Positions 10,835-21,700 of a DNA stretch of 64,000 nucleotides are shown here, piece after piece (the stretch's first letter is position 1; each line of letters begins with the position of its first letter). The DNA lies in assembly GCF_945859685.1 (NCBI RefSeq), contig NC_079147.1, positions 60,294,946 to 60,358,945 of the forward strand, read 5' to 3'. This stretch comes from Eupeodes corollae. Taxonomy: Eukaryota; Arthropoda; Insecta; Diptera; Syrphidae. The position numbers and the translations under genes were made by a program. Under the pieces are notes generated by a model. It was not told where the DNA came from, searched no databases, and saw only the letters and a list, made by a program, of their open reading frames with translations.

Positions 10835-11806
10835 TTATTTCGATAGCAGTTTTTCTATTAACTCGTATTTCTTTTTACGATCCTCCGCTTTTTTTAGCTG
10901 TAGCTGTGCCCTGGCCTGTTGACGCTCTTGGAAACGTTCTTCCACTCTTTCCGCTTCTTGCTGCCTCTGCATTATTTTTTCTTTATAGTAGTCGGAGCGT
11001 GACATAGCCCTTTTTTTTATTGCGGCTGGCCTTGATGTTGCTGGTGTTCTTGTTGGTGGTGTAGTTGTTGTCGGTGGTGTTGTTGTTGTTAGTAGTGTTG
11101 TTGTTGGTGGTGGTGGTGGTGGTGGTGTTGTTGTTGGTAATGAAGATGAACAGGCCGCATCAGCTTCTTCCAAAAAAAACTCTACATCCACATCAAAGAA
11201 GTCTAAATCATTTGAGACAGGAGACTTAAACGTTTCTGAGGAGCTGAATAATGGTGCTGCTGAGGACGTATTCGGTGATGAAACTGTTGCACCTGAACTC
11301 TGAAAGAAAACAGAATAATTAAACTATTTTCAGATAACAAATTACCCTCTTACCGAAACACTTTTGGCACCAAAATTATACGAATAGCTTTTTGCAAAAT
11401 TTGGCTTTTTACCAAATAGCTCGTCCATTTCCTTTAAGAACGGTGCAATACAAGGAGATGCACCAGTTCTACCATTATTGTCCTTAGCGTCTCTGTCTTC
11501 ACCTCAAGATGTCGCGATGTGAAACCCGAGTCCTGAAAAATATGTTAAACATTTATTAGTTAATCAAATTAAGTTCATAATAATTACAAAGCCAGCCGCA
11601 ATCATGTCTTCAACAACGCTTCCATACGCCGAACGTTTTTTCCTTGGGTGGCTAAATTGCTCCTTCCTGGCAGCATAAAAATGCAAAAATGCTTTCGTTT
11701 CATCAGTGGTCCAACGTTTAGATCTGAGAATAAAAATGTACTTTATTATTAATACGAGTATATGTATACTTTTTGTTTATAAAATGTTTGTTTACCTTTT
11801 CTCCAT
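10835..11806 (-). pseudogene. Myb/SANT-like partner protein of the Harbinger element, probably broken
   Basis: On the minus strand exon 1 is 11796-11806 (ATGGAGAAAAG), exon 2 11588-11723, exon 3 11354-11532, exon 4 10835-11299. Exons 1-2 give 49 residues including RWTTDETKAFLHFYAARKEQ, the start of a Myb/SANT-like trihelix. Exon 3 ends with KDNNGRTGASPC and PFLKEMDELFG, the end of the same domain. Between them the frame shifts (GEDRDAKDNN is in another frame from DSGFTSRHLEV), and the segment usually containing KWKxLxxxY is missing, so a short deletion is likely. Exon 4 holds Thr/Pro runs encoded by a GGT/GTT-type repeat (about 11040-11140) and a basic coiled-coil-like C-terminus. In related elements this protein helps transposase bind the ends and enter the nucleus. 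Confidence 0.75.
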
Positions 11807-12090
11807 TGTCCACGAATTATTTGTTTTGTTTTGTTTTGTTTCTTTTCACTCAGAGTCGGAGCCACCAAATAACAGTTTCCCCAAACAATAAAATCCTGCC
11901 AACCTTTAAGTAAAAAATATTTCTGGAACTGGATGAAGTGTCATTCTATTCCAGCATTCCAAAACTTTATATAAACTATTTATATGCACTATTTTTGCTG
12001 CCTTATTTATCCGCACTATTTCTTTGTTGTTGTTTAGCGTGTAAGATTTTGCTGCGCTGCGTATAAATTTACCAATAAAAAACGCCTATA

Positions 12091-12744
12091 AAATAGTCTA
12101 AGAAACAGAAATATTTCTTTCTTGTACGCTGGTCACATTGTTATATTTAGTTCCGCATTTCAAATTAAGATGTCACTTGGATAGCAAAACAACAGAGCTC
12201 TTGTTGATCAGCGGTCAAATCTGACAACAAATTTGTGTTGGTTGATTTTGATTGGTCCACTTCAATCCAATCCGAATCTTCCATCTGTCTGCTATTTTTT
12301 CATGACTAATTCCACATAATGCCATATCTCCATTTCATTCATTCCCATGCAAAGCCGCTACAAACTTCCTCTATTCCATCTCCCCGACAAATTCATTTCA
12401 TAGCCCAAATTCTATCTAACCATCTTCCTTACACTCACACAATTCCCGTACACAAAACTAGTCTTCCACCTAAATTCATATCGTCATCTCATTCCAAAAT
12501 AAAACAAAAATTACCACACCGACACCGCATCGCTTCGTCCGTTCGTTCGTTGTCATTTTATTTGACCGAAATATCTTTCTTGCATTTATTCGTCGTCTAT
12601 CCCTTGAATCGAAGCGAAGAGCTCTCAGTGTGTGCCTCAGTGGGTTTGATTTTGAGTTTTTAAGTAAAATTCAATTCCCAGGGAAATTTTTTAAAAAAGT
12701 TATTCTTTGCTGTGGAAAGTAATTGATAAATTTTTTTAAACAAA
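12091..12744 (+). promoter_or_regulatory. Calreticulin promoter and 5' UTR region, with an ERSE-II-like site
   Basis: This stretch separates the Harbinger element from the calreticulin ATG. ATTGGTCCACT at 12251-12261 matches the ER-stress element II consensus ATTGGNCCACG at all but the final base. Calreticulin is a classic unfolded-protein-response target, so the site is plausible but unproven. The 114-residue ORF here (12319-12663) has no domain and probably lies in promoter or UTR. I cannot locate the transcription start. Confidence 0.45.
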
Positions 12745-15700
12745 ATGTTGCGCGCCAGTGCATTATTATTAGTTTTGGTTGCTATTTGCCAACAAATCTG
12801 TGCCGAAGTTTACTACGAGGAAAATTTCATTGATGGTAAGTTTTTCTTTTCTTTTAAAAATCAACTTCCTATCGTCACTTTGGCAAAAGTAGGAAACTGC
12901 TGGTGCTTCTGCTGACGTGGGTAATTTTTTTCTTTCAAATAAGTACCTATGCAGTAACCTTTTAAGAAATTAGGAACATTTTGAGTTAATTAAATGAATT
13001 TTCTTTTACAGATTCATGGAAAGACTCGTGGGTCTACAGTAAACATCCGGGCAAGGAATTCGGAAAGTTCGTCAGAAGTTCTGGAAAATTCTACAACGAT
13101 GAGGAAGCCGATAAAGGTGTGTATTAATTTTGTGTTCTTTCTTAAGTGTTTTAGATTTTCTTCTTCTATATCTGTACTTATTTTGGGGTGTGAAGTTTTT
13201 AATCGTTAAAAAAAGGCTCTAGTCCTAAAAGTCATTTAAAATATTGAACATTTTTCCTGGTGTCAATCGCAATTTTCAATTTATTATGATTCCCTCTGGC
13301 TCGAGACCCGGTAAGAGGAAGTATTAATTTACCATAATTTTGTATAGCACTTTTATGGGGTTATGTACATACCTACATACTATGTGCTGTAGGTACATAT
13401 GTACATAGATAGAGAATATTTTTGGCTTTTATTTTTGATTGACTTGTTTTGTGTATTTTCAAAAGTCGACGAACTCGTGTTTTCGTTATATTTTGACTGT
13501 CGGTGGGTGGAATGACTTGTTTTTCTATAAAATTTTCTTTGTATCCAAAAGGACAATATCCTAATAACATTGTTTCTTTTGTCTTAAAAAAAAAAACAAA
13601 CGCAATATAAAACTTAACTTCCTAATTACTTTCCTTTCTTTATGGTGTTTGCCTTCTACTCACTATATCGGTTTTTCTGTAGAAATCATTAGATTCGATG
13701 ATAAGAACTATTTCCTTATTATTATTTCATATTCACCACCAACCGGAATGGTTATTCTAATGTCTGTAGAGCACCCACCTACACGTTACTCTCTTCATGA
13801 AAATGTTTTACAAGCAACTGTCAATCAAAGAAATTCATTATATTAATGGACACATTCATAACATGATGATGCTTACGTAGCAACTTTCAATACTTTCTAT
13901 CTAACTGAATCAATTGTATTCTCATAAAACTGTTAACCGGTTTCAAAAGTGTCTCGTCGCATTTTGAAACACTTAATTCAATTCTGTCGTCGTTCTATGC
14001 TAATTATACCGGTTAAATATATTTAAACTTGACTTAAATTTCTTTTAAAGTCTCTTGCTTTTTTTTTGGCTCGACACACATTTTGAATCTAATTTAAAAT
14101 ATAGGTAAATTATAATATTATTGTTATGCCTGTGACTGGGGTAATTAAAAACAAATCAAAGTGTACGATACCAACCTTTAATTACTTTTTATCTTGTTAT
14201 GTTACTCAACTTATTGAACTCGTCATCAATCGGTGGTTCAAATGTCCGTCGTTCTAATATCATTATCAGTAAATTCTCTACGCTTAGTTGGTTAAGTTAA
14301 ATGCATTCAATCTTCTTATTTTTGATTTTTCTAGTATTTGACCCATTTTTATTATGTTTTAAAATGTTTAAGTAAATAATTAAGAGTAGATACCTACACA
14401 TGAGGTTTGTATTATCTTTTAATTGTTATCATTTTGGTGTTATCAACAATCATACATAGGTACAATTTTTCGGCGTTTTCGAGATGTTGATAACGTGTCA
14501 TCGTAAAAAGTAGGTTTCTTTGGTTTTATCAGGAAATTTTATAATGACTTTTATTATGAAGAAGAGAAATTTCTAGGAGTTAACATATTTGGTTATATGG
14601 TTATATCATACCATAAGAAGCGTGTTGTATCATGTTTAAAATATTCATAAAATTCTATTGCGTTTTATAGAGATGTTTTAAAAATTTCAATGATTATGCA
14701 AAATCTAATTCGATTTGTTTAATAAGCAGGTAAATAACTTGCATGTTAACGCTTTTAAAATGTTGGGCGTTTGTCACCATTGGTAGTCATGTAAATTCTA
14801 AACTTGATTTTGTTTAGTGTTTTTTTTTCTTTTTATTTTTCAACTCTGACCAGAGCTTAAGTTTGTCGAGTCTGCAAGATATGAAACACACTTAAGATCA
14901 TAAAAACTGCAAAAATAGAAAAATACTTTAAGTTGCTAATAAATAAATAATAAATATTTTTTAATTGCGTTGGAAGAACAACCGACACGTCGATATCCAT
15001 TTTAATTTGCTTATTTTTTTCGCGCCTTGTCTTTTAAACCATACCACACCAAAAAGGCATGTTAGTCGCTCTCAGCTTTTAACTTTATTAGCTCGTTCAT
15101 TTTATTTTGAACTCATTAAGCTCGAGCACGATTATCAATGAAAGAAAGAAAGCATCTCTGTTGTGTCAGTGCAATAAAAGCTTTTTACCAGTTTTAAGCT
15201 TCGAGATAATCTTGCAAAAAAATGATAACGTTTCAAAAACAATAGAACGTGTTTAAGTTTAAGTATAAGTCTAATGCTTTAGAGTTCCACTGGCACTTAA
15301 CTACCTCTGGCTATAAAGCCGTTTTATTTCCTTTACAACAGATGTCTTGGAATAAAATGTTAATATTTAAAGAACTAGTAAACTTCAACTATCGGGTGTT
15401 TTTTTTTTGAGAGATGAAGAACTTAGGGGCCAGGGCTCTTCTATGTAATTCGATTCTACAATGAAATCGCTCGAATTAGAAAAATTTGACTACTTTCGAA
15501 ACAACGATAATCGAATAGTTCTAGTAGTGCCAACTATATTCTTATGAATTTTCGAATAAACGAGGAACTACGTTACTCGAAAGTAGAACTCAAAACAAGA
15601 CAAAATCGAAAATAATGACTACATCAAATGTGTTTGCGAGCGAAGTTTTTTTTGTCAAAGTGGAAGTAAAATGTTGAATATGAGTTCCATCTACCGCCCC

Positions 15701-18700
15701 AATTACACCGGAAATTCATGATTTTTGCTAAAAATAGCGTTCATTTCAAAATCCGTCATCAGCGGGCACATGACTCTTTTGATTGAAGTAAAATCTTCGC
15801 CAAGTACTATTGACAAGGTTTGCTGTGTTCTTGTCACCACCGATTTGGTTTTGGTAACCCCTGTTGCCAAAAAATTCAATGCTGCAGATAACTTAATGAT
15901 AATTGGAAATGCATTTTGTCTTCTGCGAGTATTCATGTCGGATGATATGGTTTTAAATAATAACATAAATCGGTCTTTAGACCTAAACTAAAACAAAAGT
16001 ATATATTTTTCATTAAGAATGCTTTCAAATATTTTACCGTATATAAAGGATAATTTTGTAAAGGCTATAGAAAAGTTTTTCAAAAAAAAAACACATGAAA
16101 AATGCATAAAATCTTTATTTGAATCGATAGAACGGTCCATATAATTAATTTTTGAAGATCATTTCATACAAATATTGACCTCGACTACTGCTTAAATGGT
16201 CCATCCGCTTAGTCCAATTTTGGCATACTCTTCAACATTTCGGCCAGTATCTCACGAATTAACGCTTCAATGTGTTCTTCCAATGCGTCAATTGAAACCC
16301 CACTATAAATATTCAAATCGCAGAATCTAGGCGGCCAATTTACGGGTCTCGAACGTGAAATAATTTGTTCACCGAACTCGCCTTTCAATAAGTCAAAATT
16401 GTTGCGCGTGCTGTGTAACATGTGACCCGTCTTGTTAAAACCACATATCATGCAAGCCAAGCTCTTGAATTTTGGGCAAGTAAATTGCATATTATCTTAC
16501 GGTAGCGCACACTATTCACAGTTACGTTACGATTCGCATCATCTTCGAAGAAGTACGGTCCAATGATGCCACCAGCCCATAAACCGCACCAAACTCTGTC
16601 TTTTTCTAGATGCATTGGTAGCTCTTGCAATGTTTCTGTCTGATATTCATTCTAAAATCGACAATTCTGCTTATTGACGTACCCATTGAGCCAAAAATAA
16701 GCCTCTCCGCAAACACAATTTTTCAGTAAAAAAGTGGTTCTTTGGCCAACTTTCTAAGAGCCCATTCACCAAAAATTGTAGGTCGTTCGCCTTCAATTCT
16801 TGCACCAGCTGTATTTTGAAAGACATCACATCCTTCAGCAAAATTGTCCACGTTGTTGAACAGAGGCCCAATTGCTGCGAACAGCGACGAATTGATAATT
16901 GATGGTCATCATTAACACTGGTTGATACAACTGCGATATTTTCTTCAGTCCAACAATTTAAATTTGGTGCGAAATTAGATTAAACAGACCATAAAATGAA
17001 AGAAGGGCACGATGAACTTTCTTAACAGAGCACGCATTTCAATAATAAAATTCTATAATTTGTAAGCGTTGTTAGTTTGTAAAACGATTCATGGTTAAAT
17101 TATAGACCAAACTGAAGATGTTTGATAGTGAAACAAAACACAAAACGTGCGTCAGCTGTTTAAAAAAGTGTTGACAAAAAGATAATAGTTTAAAAATCGC
17201 CCTTTTATTTTGGAATAATCTCTTATTCTTCTGCGTTCAATTGCTCGTACCGTTCTTCATGTCCTTGCAAAATAAACAAACGTTGTTCATTTTTGTAATA
17301 ATTATTTTTGTCCAAAAATTGTATGTTTTATTTTTGTTTTGTTTTTAGAACTGTCAAACAACTCGATACTCGTTCGAAAGTACACAATTTTTTGAAAACC
17401 AGTTGCTATAACCGGCATCCGATTCTACTTTCATACGTAGTACGATTTGAAAGTAGAATAGAAAATGAGTTTCGAATAGAATCAAATGTAGAATCGAGTA
17501 ACATGGTAGGGCCCCAGGGCTCTACTATGTAATTCGATTCTACAATGAAATCGCTCGAATTCGAAAAATTTGAACACTTTCGTAACAACGATAATCGAAT
17601 AGTTCTAGTAGTGCCAACTATATTCTTATGATCTTTCGAATAAACAAGGAACTACGTAACTCGAAAGTATAATTCAAAATAAGTCAAAATCGAAAATAGT
17701 CACTCTTTATCAAATGTGTTTGCGAGCGAAGTTTTTTTTTTTTGTCAAAGTGTAAGTAAAATGTTGAATATGGGTTCCATTTACCACCCCAATAATTACA
17801 CCGGGAATTCGTGATTTTTGCCAAAAATAGTTTTTTCCTCATTCATTTTAAAACTCATCATCATCGGGCTAATGACTCTTTCGATTGAAGTCAAAGCTTA
17901 GGAAAGTATTTTTGGCACGCTTTGCTGTGCAAGTCCAGCGTTCTTGTCACCACCGATTTGATTTTGGTAGCCTCCTGCGGCCGAAAAATTCAATGCTGCT
18001 GATAACTTAATCATAATCAAAACAGCAATTTGTCTTTTAGGAGTAGTCATGTCGGATGATATGGTGTTAAGTAAGAACATATCCGTCATTAGAAAGACGA
18101 TAGTTTTTAACAAAACTAAAAGAAAAGAATGTATATATTCAGCCCTATTCTGCTATTCACGTGGATCGTATGTTCAATTTCCTTTCACACTACCTTTGCA
18201 TTCTCCTATCCATCGGGTCAATTACATTATCCTAAACCAATTTGACATTCACGTAAACAGCTGTTCACGTGACAATCTTGAGAATGTTGGATAATTTGTT
18301 TTGATTCATACAAAAATTAAGTTTAATCAATCCACTTGTTTAATGTGTAATTTTTAATTGTAAACAGAAGAATAAAAAATCCTAAAACAGATAGCTTCGG
18401 AGAAGTGTTAGAAAGTAAAAAAAAAAAACTCAATCACGTCTTTCCTTGGTAATCCTAGGAGGTTGAGTCTGTCTCTTAGGCTATTCCAAAATTCTCGGAG
18501 GTCTTCGGGTTGTCGTTTTGCAATATCTCTATTTTAATTCATTACAGAAATAATTGTTGCAAATTATTCTTTGTGCGTCGTTCTTACCCTAAAAATGTTA
18601 ATAATCTTTAATTTATAAGAAAATATTCTAAATTAAGCAATAAATTAGTTTTTTTGCTAACAACAATTAACAAACCAGACATCAAATGGAAAATCCGCTC

Positions 18701-21700
18701 AAATTCTTATGTAGACCTGAATTTTATAGAAGAAATGCGTTCACTTGAATAGAAGAATACAGCGCATAATTACCGACGTTACCGACATACACAGATTCAC
18801 TTCGAATGAATAGCAGAATAGTGATTAGTGAAAATTCAAGAAAAATTCCCCCAATCAATAGCAGAATAGGGCTGATTTTTCATTAAGAATGCGTTCAAAT
18901 ATTCTACCGTATATGTACAAGCCTTTTCTCACACAGCTCCATTATTCTTGAATTATCTCTTATTCTTCTGTGTTCAATTTGCTAGTACCGTTCTTCATTT
19001 CCTTGCAAATTAAACTAAATTCCAAGGGTGTCAATTTTTATAATAATTATTCTTTTTTTTTGATGTTTTATTTTTGCTTGTGTTTTTAAAACTGTCAAAC
19101 ACGATATTCGTTCGAAAGTAGAAAATTGTTTGGCATCCGATTCTACTTTCATATGTAGTACGATTTGAAAGTAGAATAGGAAATGAGTTTAGAATAGAAT
19201 CAAAAGTAGAATCGAGTTACAAAGTAGGGCCCCATTTGTAACCCCATTTGTAATGTTATGTGTCAAAATGATTGAGGATAATGTATACTAAAAAATACAT
19301 TATTTCATGTATTGAGATCAGAATGTGTGATTTACTGGATTTTATGTGGCTTACACCACTTCTGCTTTCTAGATTCAGAAATAATTAAAAAAAAGTAAGT
19401 TGGTTACACCATTATTAAAAATACAAGTTATTAAATTTTATTTATTATGACTTTCTAAGTACAAAATAGTTACAAGTTTTAAGTTAAGACTACTATGAAA
19501 CTATCACTCTTCATTCTTATCTACGTATTCAACTAAGCCAACGTCTTTGTCTTTAGAAACAGTTGTCAAGTTCTTATAAAAGTCCTGGTAACTCGGGAAA
19601 ATACAATTTAGTAAGTCGAGTAAATCTTTCTTTTTCGCTTCACATACGTCATTTCTTTTTGAAAACAGAAATTCAATCTCTGTGATTAATGCAGATGTTT
19701 TTAATATCACAGTTTCAAAAAGCTCGTCTTCGTTATTACTGTACTTGTAAGAAATATTGAAGGGGTTTCTTTCATAAATTGTAGCCAATCTTATGCCATT
19801 CCACTTACCCTTTATTAACTTCAATCTTTCCATTTATTTTATTTTTTTCCAATTTTTTCGTCGAAAAAATCACAAATCAATTCATAACAATAATTTTAAA
19901 TGGATCCTTCTTTTTTGACCCTGCTATAACCCTATACCAGTCCATAGGGCCAAAAATGTCTTTAAAATTCTTCTTTTGTATTTCGATAAGGCCAAAGTCT
20001 TGATAACAATATAAGTAGAAGTAGCCACTCAATAGAAATTTGTGATCAATTTTATTTACAAGATAGTTACTATGCCAAACAATATATTGACACAAAACGG
20101 ACATCTTAATATTCCTATTTTGCCCACCACACTGGTCAGTGTACATAATTTAATTTGAAGTACTCACAAATTTTTTAATATAATGCGATAAGCAGCTGCC
20201 AATTTCTTGGGGAACTCTTGATCCAACCGACTCATCCCAAATGTACATGTTAGCTTTGTTCTTTAATAATGTCATGGATACGTAGACAATTTGTCCAAAG
20301 TTGCCTCCTTTAATTGCACACACCCCTTTAAATGACTGGGAGTTGGCCAGGTTTTCATAAGATCAAATGTAATTACGAAAGTGTCATTAGATTCCTTTGC
20401 TTTTGCCGCATCATCTCTAATGCCATTTTTTAGCTGACTCCGCTTTTCTAAGATGCAGTTCATGTTTGATTTAGCTTACTGTACAATTTTGGTGCAGAAA
20501 TGACGTTTGTGTTTGTAATTGATTAATTAAAAAAAAAATGCATAATGCAGAAGTGGCGTAAGCGGGCTACGCCATTTCTGTCCTACGAAAAATTGCGTGC
20601 AGAAACAATGATTCAACAATTTTATGTAGGTTTATGAACAAATATGAGCTACGCCACTTCTACATAGAAAGAAAATTAAATTTTAATTTTAAAAAAATGA
20701 GGGTTACGCCATTACTGCTCTCAATGCATCATTTTATCCAGAACTTTCAAAATTAGTTAATTTTTAAAGAATGAACAGCTGATTGTTGATTTCATATTTC
20801 GGAATATAATCATTCCACTGAAAGCATTCTATTTTTATTGTATTCCCACCTGTCAGTTTTTCTTTCAATGATAAACTCTAACCTCAAATGTTTGATTCCG
20901 ATGAGGAAATTTTTATCCAATGACAGAAGATGACTATAACCAACCTGTCAAAAAATTCTAATGATTGGACATTGACAAAGGGACCCAGGTTGTCAGGTTG
21001 AGACAACATAAGGAACATCATTTGCAGCCAACTTCATTCTTTGAAAGTATAGTTTGACCAAGTCAACTAGTTAGTTTTTCAAGTGTCATAAATTTCAAAC
21101 TTGGAACTTTACTTCACTAACTTCTACATTCATTTCATCGTAGAAAAACTACTAAGAACATTATTGTCTACAAAATACCCCTAAGAAAAGCTCCAAGTCC
21201 ATCACGATTTGTATTGTGCAGAAAATAAATAATTCATAGTAACAAAGTCCAGTCAAAAACATGATCAATTGTCATTATGAGAGAGATTTTTCTTGACTAA
21301 CTTTCCTGTCAACTTTCAAATAAAGTTGCCTTAATTGGAATGAAATTTTTTGACAGCTGGCCAATCAGATAATACTTTTGACAGGAACTTGATTTAGGCG
21401 CCAGTTATCATTGAAAACATACATTGGAATTTTCTTGACAGATCGTTTATAGCTACCATTAAAAGTTTCTGTCATTAAAAAAAATATTTCTGATTGAAAT
21501 CCACCTAAAAACTTTTACTGACATCTGTCATGGAATTGTGTGAAATTGGAACACAAATCAGTGGAACGATTAGTTATACTTTTGTACACTTCTAGCGATG
21601 TACACTTTTAGCAAAAAATAATTGCACAATTCAACTGTCATCTGTTAAAGTTAAATTGCAAATTTATATTCCTGAATAGAAAGTGAAACGAATCGTTCTA

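Larger units (their letters stand above)
9140..12087. mobile_element. Complete PIF/Harbinger DNA transposon, 2.95 kb
   Basis: Terminal inverted repeats start AGGCGTNTTTTATTGGTAAA and match at all but one of the first 22 positions. The flanking 3-bp duplication is ATA (9137-9139, 12088-12090). Inside are the two genes expected for the superfamily in convergent arrangement: a DDE transposase on the plus strand and a Myb/SANT DNA-binding protein on the minus strand. The element ends about 660 bp upstream of the calreticulin start codon. With intact ends and an apparently intact transposase it looks young. Confidence 0.93.
15426..17515 (-). mobile_element. Harbinger-like element, copy 1, interrupted by a mariner
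   Basis: The left end (GGGGCC then AGGGCTCTTCTATGTAATTCG-type sequence) and right end (...GTAACATGGTAGGGCCCC) are related inverted repeats. The left part repeats at 17511-18130 and the right part at 18955-19233. On the minus strand it encodes transposase pieces: a TRRRQ..IIKLSAALNF stretch, FEMNAIF, then after a frameshift GVIGAVDGTHIQHF, the first catalytic Asp motif of Harbinger transposases. The rest of the catalytic domain is missing. The copy is interrupted at 16046-17205 by a mariner. Confidence 0.75.

Noticed and set aside
12319..12663. 114-residue plus-strand ORF before calreticulin
   Set aside because: Low-complexity composition, no domain, and it lies in the calreticulin promoter/5' UTR region.
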